A stretch of 64,000 bases of DNA from Podarcis raffonei (Eukaryota; Chordata; Lepidosauria; Squamata; Lacertidae). Shown here piece by piece: positions 1 through 11,400 of this stretch. Both the position numbers and the translations under genes were made by a program. The notes under the pieces were generated by a model, which was not told the origin of the DNA, did not search any database, and saw only the letters and a list, made by a program, of their open reading frames with translations. Each line of letters starts with the position of its first letter. Positions within the stretch are counted from its first letter, which is position 1. The stretch spans positions 35,470,001 through 35,534,000 of the forward strand of contig NC_070614.1 of the NCBI RefSeq assembly GCF_027172205.1. The letters are read 5' to 3'.

Positions 1-1625
1 TTTTGCCTTAGACTCCCCGCCCCCAGTCTCCTGCGCCTTCCCTACTATAACCTTTTAAAAACAAAAGTTTGCTCACAAGATGACTGGGTGTGCTGCACCC
101 GACAGTGCCAGCGACAGCCTCAGACACCCCCAACCATTTTAATTTGCCCGGCAGTTAATTTGTGCCCCCGTGGCCCTGTGCACTGAGTGTTTTAGTTCCT
201 ACCCAATGCCCCTGAGGCCAGCTTAGCCCCCGACTGCCTTTCTCTGGCATACTTCCCCAGCATTCAGAGACCCAGCCAGGTTATCTATTTGGCTGTGGTG
301 GTGACAGAGAATAGGTTGTGAGAAGGGTACTCCCACAGGACACGCATACATTTCCCATCATGTCATTTTGACCGAAAAGTTGGGGCATGTTTTGGAAACC
401 ATCTAATAAAAAGGAAAAAAATAAGAAAACCCTGCCTGCCAGAGGCAAAAGGGGAACGAGAGATGGCAGCATGCAAGACGCGTTGCCTCTTTCAAACCAA
501 CATTCTAGAAGTTAAATCGAGCCCATAGAATTCCATCTCCTTCTTGCTTCTCCAACGCACTAGACTTCTCCTCCCGGGACCTGGATCCTCCAGAACACCA
601 TAAACTGCAAGCTGCCTTCGTGGAGCTGAGTCTGGAATCCTTGGGGCTCCTCATCCCACCGGGCCCCACTTTTGGTTAATTTCCCTTGCAGAGGAAAATG
701 GAAACTCAGCCCTTGCTTTGGCTGACCGTTCCAGACCGTTTGCCCTGCCCACCTGGGCTGCTGCACCCTCTTGCCCAGGCCCCCCCCGCAATGGCCATAC
801 CCCCTGTTTCTCAGCAATCCCCTTGCGCAGGAAGATGCAGGCTGGTCCCAGGGTGTTCTGCATGGCGCTGAGTGCTGCGTGTCCTGGTCACCCTCAGTAC
901 GGTCCTTCTGACGCCTTGTCCCCTTCAGCAGAAGAAGAGATGGCTCTTATGGATGAGGATGTTTTATAAAGGGGATTATCTCTCCCCCCTCACTTCTGAT
1001 CCTCACACCCGCTGTCCAGGCCTTTTTGTTCTCCTCCTAGCTGTGGTATCTGCAAAATAAATCCCTCCTCCCCTCCCCAGATTAACATCTGCCGCATGGT
1101 AAGAGCTGGCAGCCAGGACTCCTCAGGCTGGGCAGAGGAGCCGGAAGGGTCCAGAGAGTAATGGGATGGGGTGCAGGGTTCTGCTGCGGCTGTCTGGGAA
1201 AGAGGGAGTGAGATTTAGTGGCAGATTTGATCCAGAACTCTTGCTGGGTCGTTCTGGGACACTTGAGACTCCTCCTGATGGTTGATTTATTTGTTTATTT
1301 GTTCTGATTTGCTTGCTGGGTGGCTATATGGCAACGAGAGTTCATCTTACATTCACCCTGATTTGCTCACAGTGTGTTTATATGTCTTCCTATTAATCAG
1401 CCATTCATATTAGACTTTGCCATTCATTTTCCTGTCACTTTCCTAACTGCAAAAGTGGATTTGTTGCTCTAAGGCACCAGAGCGCTTTAATCCACTTCAA
1501 TTGCACAAACCTAAATTTCCCAGTACTGTAAGTGCTTGGATCCCTCCCACAGAAAACTGAGCAACAATTCCCTTTAAACAACTACAGTTCCTGGATTCCT
1601 TGGGGAGGGGTGATGTGCCTTAAAG
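1..1625. other. Left-edge stretch, no supported gene
   Basis: No exon chain could be supported here. A pyrimidine tract followed by AG, the 18 bases at 1081-1098 and then GTAAGA looks like a micro-exon, and 930-970 has another splice-like acceptor, but neither connects to a recognisable protein. 1440-1625 resembles dispersed repeats: part of it matches 33,560-33,670, and part resembles the common reptile repeat built around an ACTACAGTTCCTGG-type motif. The stretch could hold the end or the untranslated exons of a gene to the left. Confidence 0.4.
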
Positions 1626-1629
1626 GTAT

Positions 1630-1631
1630 TA

Positions 1632-1697
<66 letters not shown>
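1630..1697. repeat. Compound (AC)n(AG)n microsatellite
   Basis: A run of about nine AC units passes directly into more than twenty AG units. It is a simple sequence repeat directly after a diverged interspersed repeat. Confidence 0.95.
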
Positions 1698-1700
<3 letters not shown>

Positions 1701-2757
1701 ACTAGATTTCTGTGTAATTATAGTGCAGCGGGTTCTTTAGGGCAGCCATGTTATTTTATACAGTTAGAGCTAGACTGCTTCGGGTGGGTTCAGGGGGACC
1801 CCCCACCCCTTTCCCAACCCACTTCCTTGGATATCTTTTCGCACAGGTTCTGCCTGTCACTGGGATGGGGAGACGGGATCAGGTTCACTTGTAGTGTACC
1901 TGGGTTAAGACGCAGCAGCTGTCTCTACCAGGGAAAAAAAGGTTGTGAACCCAATATGTGGGTGTGGGTGTGTGGGTGTGTATGTGGATAAAGTATCTTT
2001 ATAGAGGTATGGAGTGTGGTGGATGAAAAGCATTGGTGCGTGTGGATAGGAAAATAAAGAGCATTTGTCGTTTTAAAATGTAAAGAGCTTCTTGCTTTGA
2101 TGTGTTTGTTTGTTTGTTTTAGTTTATTTCTACAAGTGGGAGTTGTGCTGAGATATAATCCTCACCAGACAGGCAATGCCTTGTAAGGAACAGCATAGAA
2201 AATGAAACTAGAACTAGGGACTGAAGCAATGCAGGGACTGCATTAGTGTGATTGTTAGGCATGTTGTATAGTCACTTTCGGACAGTAAAAGAGTTACCGT
2301 TCATCTACGGCAGACTCTGGCATTCATTAAACAGCAGCAGCAGCGGCGGCGGCAGAGGCATCCAGTCAGGTATCAGGTGTGCCACACAATTCGGTCTGTT
2401 GTCTAGTGCATGAAATACGAGTCAAATTACCCCCATCTGTTCTAATTGATGCATTAATTAATAAATAAATTAGGCCTGCAATTTTCTTAAATTAATTGAC
2501 TTGCACTAAGAACTTTGGACGGGCAAAAGAGCTGCCCCAGTTCTTCATAAATTAATTGTTCAATTGTTAAATATATATATATTTATTGTTGTTTTAGGCA
2601 GGTGCTGGCTGCAAGAACTGGATGGCAGCCATAATATTTAGAAGAGACATTTTGTAGTCTCCCATACAAAGAAAGGAACTTTTGGAGGGCAGCGTGTGGG
2701 TAGAGAGCAGAGGCAAATTTAATACCCCAAGTAAGTAAAATAATAACTGTAAGTATA
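1698..2757. other. Intergenic, simple-sequence rich, no gene seen
   Basis: AT-rich sequence with a GTGTGGGT-rich patch near 1955-1985 and a short CAG/CGG triplet run near 2330-2350. No coding exon or recognisable transposon end was found. Confidence 0.4.
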
Positions 2758-2765
2758 TAACTAGC

Positions 2766-3210
2766 CGGTGCTTTTTTCCCCCTGGGGCGACACAGGCAGA
2801 GCCATAGCTAGGTGATCTTGCACCCCGGCAGAACTGTCCAGATTCGCCCCCTAGCCACAGACAAATTAGCTTTTCTTTCTGCCTCTCATCCACCCCTCCC
2901 CCCATTCAATTCACCCTCTATTTAAAAACCATTTCTTATGAGGCAATAATCAATATTTATATTTATTGACATATTTTTAGCTGATTTTGCGGGGGGAGGC
3001 CATTGCCTTCACCCCTGGCGGGGACCCACCTCACCACCCCCTAGCTACGGCCCTGGACGCAGGTGTACGCATACCCCTAAACATTTTGTGAACCTTTGTA
3101 CTTTTGTCCATTTACTGTATTTATTTTTCCTGATTTGAACTATAAAATGGTGATTTTCTTGAGTCAAAATGAGAGTACCCCTAAACATTTTTTTTAGGGG
3201 GGGAGCACCA
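2766..3210. mobile_element. Non-autonomous hAT element carrying a nested second hAT
   Basis: The ends are inverted (CGGTGCTTTTTT on the left, AGCACCA on the right). They are flanked by a perfect 8-bp direct repeat, TAACTAGC, at 2758-2765 and 3211-3218; an 8-bp target duplication is the hAT signature. The arms match the solo element at 30,311-30,439, including the inner motif ACCCCTAAACATTTTG. The copy is split by a second element at 2797-3055. No transposase reading frame is present. Confidence 0.85.
2797..3055. mobile_element. Second hAT MITE inserted in the 2766-3210 element
   Basis: Its terminal inverted repeats are CAGAGCCATAGCTAGG on the left and the complement of CAGGGCCGTAGCTAGGG on the right. 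Flanking 8-mers are GACACAGG (2789-2796) and GACGCAGG (3056-3063), which differ at one base, as expected of an aged hAT target duplication. Because it interrupts the outer element, it is the younger of the two insertions. Confidence 0.85.
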
Positions 3211-3218
3211 TAACTAGC

Positions 3219-3556
3219 TAATATTTCTGGTCAATCTAGTCACTTAGCAGAGATGATATATTGATAGACCTGACCTCTGAGCAACTTGGGTTGTGTAAAC
3301 ATATCATAACATCCACAGTAGAACAAAATCAACTCAGTCCATCAAAGGCTTGTGGAGGAAGGTGAGTATTTACCTGGCCCAAAAAGGAGTCAGTGAGTGC
3401 GGCAAGAGTATTGTTAGCCCAGAAATGGAAACAAGAAGAAATTCCAACGAAAGAAGAATGGCAGACGAAATTAATGGACTATGGAGAATTGGACAAAATG
3501 ACAGGAAGGATTCAAAACTTGTGGGACCAGAGATTTACAGAAGATTGGAAGAAGTA
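3219..3556. other. Intergenic stretch, no gene seen
   Basis: A-rich unique-looking sequence between the nested hAT pair and the next MITE. A stretch around 3400-3560 is purine-rich and open in one + frame, but it shows no recognisable domain and may be the relic of an older repeat. Confidence 0.35.
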
Positions 3557-3871
3557 CCGTATTTTTCGTCCTATAGGGCGCACCAGCCCATCAGACGCAT
3601 CTCATTTTTTTGGGGGGGGGGAATAATAAAAAAAGGCTTGCGGACACCCGAGCTTCCCCCGACCCCAGCCCCCAGAACAGGCTGCTGTCCACAAGCCTTG
3701 CGAGCCCGCGGATAGCTTCCTGAAGCCTGGAGAGGGGGGAGGGTCAGTGCGCACCGACGCCTCTCGCTCTCCAGGCTTCAGCGAAAGCCTGGATTCGCCC
3801 CATAGGACGCACACACATTTCCCCTTCATTTTTGGAGGGGGGAAGTGCGTCCTATAGGGCGAAAAATACGG
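3557..3871. mobile_element. TA-flanked MITE with CCGTATTTTTCG ends
   Basis: The inverted ends are CCGTATTTTTCGTCCTATAG on the left and its complement on the right, each flanked by TA. TA duplication and short perfect ends fit a non-autonomous Tc1/mariner or pogo type element. The interior is GC-rich with homopolymer runs and has no transposase. Confidence 0.85.
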
Positions 3872-4129
3872 TATATGAATTATTTGAAGAGCAACTGTAA
3901 TCAACAAATTACGCTAGTAGGACTACAATAAGTTTTGTAAGGAGAAATATACGAAGTGTTACAAAGTAGAAAAGGATAGAGATATTGGTTATGAGTTTGA
4001 AATGTAATAGGGAAGATAAGAAATGCATACTTAGAGATTAGATTGGAAAATTTTCAGACAGGATTGATGGAAGTCAAAAATTTGAATAAGATGTAAAAGT
4101 ATGTTTAATTACTGTTGAAAATGATATGT

Positions 4130-4131
<2 letters not shown>

Positions 4132-4175
<44 letters not shown>
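4132..4175. repeat. (CA)n microsatellite
   Basis: An uninterrupted CA run that abuts the start of a palindromic MITE copy. Confidence 0.95.
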
Positions 4176-4179
<4 letters not shown>

Positions 4180-4372
4180 GGTACCTTGGGTTACATACGC
4201 TTCAGGTTACAGACTCCACTAACCCAGAAATTGTGCTTCAGGTTAAGAACTTTGCTTCAGGATGAGAACAAAAATTGTGTTCTGGCGGCGCGGCGGCAGC
4301 AGGAGGCCCCATTAGCTAAAGTGGTGCTTCAGGTTAAGACAGTTTCAGGTTAAGTATGGACCTCCGGAACGA
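4174..4372 (+). mobile_element. Truncated Tigger/pogo-like MITE
   Basis: It begins with a variant of the CAGTGGTACCTCGG end and continues with the family interior (AGGCCCCATTAGCTAAAGTG). The right inverted repeat is missing. It belongs to the same family as 9628-9853, 12,487-12,712, 39,585-39,799 and 48,492-48,706. Confidence 0.8.
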
Positions 4373-4859
4373 ATCACCCCACCCCAGTGCAGGAATCCTG
4401 CCCACAGCCATCCCTGAGTGGGCTTAACCACCAACCTTCTGGTTAACAGCCAGACACACTGACCCATCTCCCTCTGAGCCTCCCATAGAGGAGGGAGCAG
4501 GAGACGGGCCTCAGATGAAGATCGAGGGGCCCAGGCAGGCTCCCTTCACATCTCCTTCCCACTCCATGGACAAAAGCCAACTGAATTGTCGGTTGAATCT
4601 TACTTCAATGGCAGTGGCGCTGTACTTGTGGGGTGTAGGCTGGCTTGGAAGACGTGTAGGTAGCATGACACAAACACTGGTGGGTGATCCCAGTGGCCCC
4701 TTCCAACTCCACAATTCTACCATTCTGTCTTCCCACACCTGGTCTACCGCCTGAGAACACCTCGTTCTGGCTAGGGGCCAGGCCATCGCTGTCCCAAGGG
4801 GAGGAGAAAGCGGGATGGTGGGACGTTGAGGGCCCTGCTCTCCTTGAGAACCTTTGGCT

Positions 4860-4990
4860 TTCCCTCGCGGCTGCCACGGCAACCAGGTGGGTTCTTCTTC
4901 CTTCTCCCTCATTGGTTGCTAGGAGCCGCTGCAGAACCCGAGAGAGAGGAAGAGAGAGGCTGGTGCCGGGATGAGGGGCAGCTGGGTTGG
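4860..4990 (+). promoter_or_regulatory. Probable promoter of the WD40 gene with X-box-like motifs
   Basis: This locally GC-rich stretch lies about 0.5 kb before the first coding exon of the + strand WD40 gene. It holds GCTGCCACGGCAAC at 4870-4883, which matches 12 of 14 positions of the RFX X-box palindrome GTTGCCATGGCAAC. An inverted CCAAT box (ATTGG, 4911-4915) runs directly into a second half-palindrome, GTTGCTAGGAGC, at 4915-4926. X-boxes are bound by RFX factors and are typical of ciliary gene promoters. The promoter role is inferred from position and motifs. Confidence 0.5.
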
Positions 4991-5167
4991 GGGGCAGCTG
5001 GGAACCTGGGGCATGAGGATGATGGGGCGGGGGGTAATTTGCATAGCGGGAGAATGGCTGGTGGGGATGGAGGGCCTGCAGAAGGTGGACGGGCAGTGGG
5101 AGAGATGCGGGGAAAGGATGAACAACAGAGGGGTGGCAGGGAATGCTAAGGAGGGAGGAAGCTGCCT

Positions 5168-5346
5168 TGCACTTTGTCAGGCTATATGTCCATCTAGCCC
5201 AGCATTGGCAACTCTGACTGGCAGTGGCTCTCCAGATTCTCAGGCAAAGGCCTCTCCCGTCGCCAGCAACCAGTCTTCTTAAAACTGGCGAGGCCAGGGA
5301 TTGAACCAGGGTCTTTCTGCACACCAAAGCACTGAGCTTTGCTCCC
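5168..5346 (-). mobile_element. tRNA-derived SINE, diverged copy, reverse
   Basis: The complement carries the elements of a common lizard SINE: a B-box-like GGTTCAATCCC motif, a 'gctgccagtcag' segment and the tail 'gggctagatgg'. Related copies lie at 13,738-13,885, 40,312-40,445, 45,454-45,600 and 56,128-56,330. It sits just before the first coding exon of the WD40 gene. Confidence 0.6.
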
Positions 5347-5463
5347 TCCTCAGAATGTTGGAAAGGGGTCCAGAAGACTGGAATCTCAAAAACAAAACAA
5401 CCCCTCCCAAGTGTCCCTAACAGAGTATCTTTCCTCCCCTTAAAGACCCACACCCCCTGGGCA

Positions 5464-8400
5464 ATGCAGCCTACACGCCGGGGCCGCATGTCCATAGCAG
5501 GACCAAGCGTACTTAACCCCACCACCAACCCTCAAGACAACCTCACAAGCAGCCCCTCCATCTCCGGGGATCTCCGACTGCTCCATACAATGTAGGTAAC
5601 CAGGGGGGCAATGGGTGTGAATTAGGGGAGGAGGGGGAATTCAATTCGCATTGAAGGCAGAATCTATCAAACCCGCACTTTCTGAAATAATATGGAAACT
5701 GAAAGATGGCCTTCGAAATTCAGTTATCCTGATTTTGCAAATACTGTTTGCCAAAATGCATACATTAGGTTGAAGTGTGCATAAAAATGAGTCTATTGGT
5801 GAAAACAACATTGAAATGAATTCTGTTAGGATAATTTGGCTGCAAAAAATGTGCACAGTAGTCAAATCTGCAGGGGAAAAAATGGGTTTATTAAGAGAAA
5901 TTTGCACTAAAATGCTGAAGAATTTTCCCGAGGAGAACCCCAGCAGAGATTTAAAATCACAAAATACGCAGCAAGGTAAAGCACAGAAAGATAGGCCTTT
6001 AAAATATGCCATTGTAAGTTCCAAAACTTCCCTCTTCTCTCAGCAGAGAAAAAAGACCACACGTTTGATAAATTAAAGATTGTTTACTTACACTCTCTCT
6101 AAAGGTCAGATTCATGTGCTTTTCTATACAGCATTCAGCTGCACAGGCAGTAAAACCTGCCTTAGTCACAGTAGTGAAAGTTCTTAAATTATTGGTATAG
6201 GAACTCAAGAGAAGCTTATTAGAGCTATTCGCCTAAGCTGGAGCAACCAGCTTAGCCTCTTCACAAACCAAGTTCATCAGGTGGATTGGAGGGGAACAAA
6301 GGCTTGATTACAGAGTCCTTCCCAAGCCAAGGTGAGCTAAGCCTGGCAGGGCAGCTTGCTTCGTGGTTTTAACCCCTTCGTGCATTAATTAGACTTAAGT
6401 ATATTGGTTATCTTACAAAATTGGCAGGCCTTTCCCTCCCTAGATGCTACATACCCCTGTCCCCTCAAAATTCACCCAGACCACCTGCATATTTCAAAAT
6501 GCTGGTGATTACATTTACAGCCTTTCATGGCTGAGGTCTGGGATATCTCTAAGGACTACCTTCTCCCCCCAAATGAACCTGCCCACACTTCTAGTGTTGA
6601 CTCCAGTTTTTGGAGGCCTCTTAGGAAAGGCACTCTCTCTGAGTCCATCTCAGGAGATGCCAACATGGTGCCCTCCAGATGTGGTAGACCTACAACTCCC
6701 TATCAGTCCCAGGCAGAGCGGCCATCAGCTAGGGATGATGGGAGTTGTAGTCCCACAACATCTGGAACACATGGCATTGGCTATCCCTGGTTCACCTGCT
6801 CACTGAAACACTCTAGTGGGCTCTTGTCAGGGTGCCCTTTGCTGGGGTGTGGGCTGTCTCCAGAAGCCCAGCTGGCCTCTGATGATGGTTTTGCTTTCAC
6901 CATCTCCCACCGCAATCAGAAGCAAGATTGATGGTGACATGTGGCAGCCTTCTCTTCTGTGGCATCTAGAGCGGCACACACATTGTGCATTTAAAGCCTA
7001 TATAAATCACATTCCTCCCACACCATCCAAAGAATTATGGGGACTGTAGTTTGTTAAGCATGCAGGGAATTATAGTTCTGTGACGGCAAATTACACTGCC
7101 CATAAATATTGAGGGTGGGTGGGTGAAGTATGCTTTAAATATACTATGTATGCAGCCTAGCCTGTAGAGCTTCCTTCCCTTGGATAATTGTATTAAAAAA
7201 TAAAAAAATCTGTGGGCTTTTTATAAGCTGTCAAACCCTGATGTCTTCGTCAGTCCTTTGCCTTGATCAAGTCGCCTTCATCTGTTTTATTTGACGGGGT
7301 GGCTTTCGGCTGCACAGTGACTGCGTCATTTGATCTTGTTTTATTGTGGATCGTATGCTTTCATTATTTATAACTTCATTTGTTATACATGAAGGCCAAT
7401 AGGTGAAAAATAAAGGCCTATAGCAGCCTTCCCCATCCTGGTGCCCTCTAATTATTTTAGACTACAATTCCTATCAACTGATGTCAGTTGTAGATCAAAG
7501 TCTCCAGAGGGCATTCAGGTTGGCCTATGGGCCTATATGAAGACCTATAGTTTTTTTGTTTTTTTATTAAAAGACAGCCTAGAAATTATAGTGCAAAAAT
7601 GACTAACAGATAGACTAAATAAATAAATGCAAATAATCTGGGCATATATTCCCTTCCTCAACAGAGATTGTGGAGATCAGCTTCTTTGCTGCCAGTTCAA
7701 TAATGAAGGGACACGGGTTGCAGCAGGAATACGCACTGGTACCATTAAGGTCAGTCTCATGGGTTATTATGGTCCAGACAAAATATTGACGGCGGCTGGA
7801 TTTGGCCCTTGAGCTGCTGGCTCACCAACCTTGATCTATATTGTGAGCTGCACCGCGTTCTGTTTCCACTGCAAAAGACCGTGCTCCATGAAGATGTCCA
7901 TTTTATAAGCTGGGCTGGCTTTTGTCCCATTCTCTAAAGGATGCAGAGCTGGTTCTAGGATTGGAGGTCCTTCGGACATGGCACCCTAAACTGGACATCC
8001 TCTCATACACAAACACAATCTAGAAGAGTCAGGACATGCAAAATGAGAATTATCTTAGGCTACATTTGTTCTTCTTGAATAACCTTTGCAAAGTGGAGAG
8101 CCGAGTGCTCTCTGCTGGTCTTGGGGCCTTGCAGATGCCCAGTTCTGCCACCATCTGAAGCCAGCCCCGATGTGCTAGTCCACTCCCTGGGGTTCATACT
8201 CTGGGCTGAGCTCTACACAAATGGTATCTCGCAGCTCATGCTGTGCAGAGATCTTGGAGTGCCATCTTCTGAAGACTCCGATTTTTGTTCCATGAGAATA
8301 GTTATTTTTAATGTGTGGTACACATAGAGATGAATGGGGACGCAGGTGGCGCTGTGGGTTAAACCACAGAGCCTAGGACTTGCCGATCAGAAGGTCGGTG

Positions 8401-11400
8401 GTTTGAATCCCCGCGACGGGGTGAGCTCCCATTGCTCGGTCCCTGCTCCTGCCCACCTAGCAGTTTGAAAGCACGTCAAAGTGCAAGTAGATAAATAGGT
8501 GGGAAGGTAAACGGCGTTTCTGTGCGCTGCTCTGGTTCGCCAGAAGCAGCTTAGTTATGCTGGCCACATGACCCAGAAGCTGTATGCCGGCTCCCTCGGC
8601 CAATAAAGCGAGATGAGCGCCGCAACCCCAGAGTCGTTCATGACTGGACCTAATGGTCAGGGGTCCCTTTACCTTTACACATAGAAATGGGGAGGCAAAT
8701 TGATTCGATTTACATGATCTTTTGCATGGTGTGTTCATGTGTTGTGTTCTGCCCACCTCTTTGCGTTCCTGACAGCCTCTTTCCCCTCCTCTGATTAAGG
8801 TTTTATCTGTCAACGATGGGTCACTTCATCAAGTTCTTGCTGACAGCGAGACTGTAGCCCTTGGGTTACCTGTCACCTCCCTGCACTTTATGCCTCGTGG
8901 GCCTGCTCACAACGGGGATGTCTTGCTTGCCACCTGTGAGTAACACCTTTCCCTTGACCTTTGACCAGAGAGGAGGCAACCCTGGACTTCAGCCTTAATG
9001 ACACTCAGGACCAGGTGCATGACACATGTGCCATTGAACTGATGGCAGACAGTGATTGTCAGAGTGGTGCCAAATTCAAGATGTGTATCCATAGACAATT
9101 GCCAAAGACAACCAATACAGCCACATTTGACTTCAGATGTCAAAAAAAAAAGAGGGCTCCGGTAAAAAGGATTTTTAAAAAAACCTTTTTTATTAAGTTT
9201 TACATTGCAAATTTTAATTTAAACATCAACATCAACATTTAGGATTCCCTGAATGCTTTGACTCTCCTCCACCCTTTCATCATTTCCATTATCGGTAAAA
9301 AGGATTTTTAAAAGAAAAGTCAAGAAGAAAATATCTCTTCTTAAAGTTTGTGAGTTATTCACTGGCCACTCTGGGAAACAGGATACAGTCAAACCTTACT
9401 TCTCGAATAGCTCCGTTTTGGAACGTTTCAGCTCCCAAACGCTGAAAACCCAGAAGTATGTGTTCCGGTTTTAGAAGTTTTTTGGGAGCCAAACGTCTGA
9501 TGTGGTTTCAGCTTGAGTGCAGGAATCTCCTGCAACCAATCAGAAGCCGCTCCTCGGTTGTCAAACATTTTGGACGCCGAACGGGCTTCCGGAACGGATT
9601 ACGTTCGACAGCCAAGGTTTGTCTCTACAGTGGTACCTCGGGTTACAAACCTACTTTGTTCCGGAGGTCTGTTCTTGACCCAAAACCGTTCTTCACCTGA
9701 GGTGTGCTTTCGCTAATGGGGCCTCCTGCTGCCACCGCACTGCCGCCATGCAATTTCCGTTCTCATCTTGGGGCAAAGTTCTCAACCCGAGGTAACTACT
9801 TCCAGGTTAGTGGAGTTTGTAGCCCAAAGTGTTTGTAACCTGAGGTACCACTGTACTAGATAATAAAGGCCTTTGGTCATATCCAGCAGTGCTGTTCTTA
9901 TGTCAGCATTATGTGCAAGGCAAATAATGGGTGTAGAAATGGGTACAGAATCTTTTCTCTCTCTTTTAAAGCCAATATTCTAGCCCCTGTGGTGAAAGTG
10001 TGTGGGAAATGACTTGTCAAAAACTCAGAATCCAGAGAGTTGCCAAATAACATTCCCAAATGGTTGGAGTGGGAACATCAGTGTTTTTGTTTCTCTCACA
10101 ACTAGCAAAATATTGATTAAGGATTAAAGTAGCAAAATAAGGAAAATAAATTATACAAAACTGATACAGGTCTCAAAACCCAGCTTTTCCTGCTGCAGAT
10201 TCTTTCATGTTTAGTTATTTTTAAGGTGTTGTACACATAGAGATGGGAAAGTAATTTGATTCAGTTTACATTTACCTAATTCATTCTTTCTGAATCCATC
10301 CTTCACAATTTGTACCTCTCCAAATTTTGTAGCATAGTGCTCTAGCTAAATAATGTGCCCCAAAATGCATATGCTAGAGTAAAATGGACATAAAGAAACA
10401 TACAAAATTGCACTATATTATGAAAAACTGATTTGTAAACATTTGCACATTAGGCAAAATTACATACAAAAATGTGTAGGAGAAATTTGAGCTAAAATAA
10501 TGATGAATTTCCATGATGATTTTAAAAAATAAATAAATCACAAAATGCTGTGAAAATGTGGGCAACCGAACTCAAAGTTGGAAGAATGAAAAACAGAGAG
10601 AAACCAAAATGGACTGATTCACCTATCCATAAGTACACACAACCCTGAATACTATTAAACCCTCTGGTCACATACAGTACTTCCAACTGGGTTTTCTCCA
10701 AAATCTGGCAGCTTCCTCAATGGTGAATGTGGATTTCTGCAAGCTGATTCAAGTCAGAAAAATGTGTTCAGAATTCCATTCTGTTCCTGCCTGTGCACCA
10801 TGAAAATATTTGTCTCAGAAGCCTACCTTTCATGTCGTAATAAATCCTTTGGCCACTCACTCTCTCCGTCACAGATTCCGGTGGAAAAGTGAAACTGTGG
10901 CATGTTCCCTCCCGTACCTGCGTGAGAACCATAACGGAGGACCGCCAGACAATGATCGCCTCTTTCAACCCTTCTGGCTCCAAGTTCATCACAGGGGGAG
11001 CAGGACCCGGGATTTACATGTATGATGCTCAGACCTGGGCGAAAATCCAGACTTTTAGCCCAAGGTATGCTGGATGCGGGTGGCACTGTGGGTTAAACCA
11101 CAGAGCCTAGGACTTGCCGATCAGAAGGTCGGCGGTTCGAATCCCCGCAACCGAGTGAGCTCCCATTGCTCGGTCCCTGCTCCTGCCAACCTAGCAGTTC
11201 AAAAGCATGTCAAAGTGCAAGTAGATAAATAGGTACCCCTCCGGTGGGAAGGTAAACGGCGTTTCCGTGTGCTGCTCTGGTTCGCCAGAAGCGGCTTAGT
11301 CATGCTGGCCACTTGACCTGGAAGCAGTACGCCGGCTCCCTCAGCCAATAAAGCGAGATGAGCGCTGCAACCCCAGAGTTGGTCACGACTGGACCTAATG

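Noticed and set aside
1081-1098. 18-base candidate micro-exon (INICRM) between CCCCAG and GTAAGA
   Set aside because: Good splice-like edges, but no neighbouring exon in a matching phase and no protein family.
3350-3715. + strand open frame of 121 codons
   Set aside because: It runs from intergenic purine-rich DNA into the CCGTATTTTTCG MITE; the second half is transposon sequence and no homologue is recognised.
4605-5528. Longest open frame in the window (- strand, about 307 codons)
   Set aside because: It overlaps the WD40 promoter, a SINE and the first WD40 coding exon, shows no domain and has a low-complexity Pro/Ser/Leu composition. Openness comes from GC-rich sequence.
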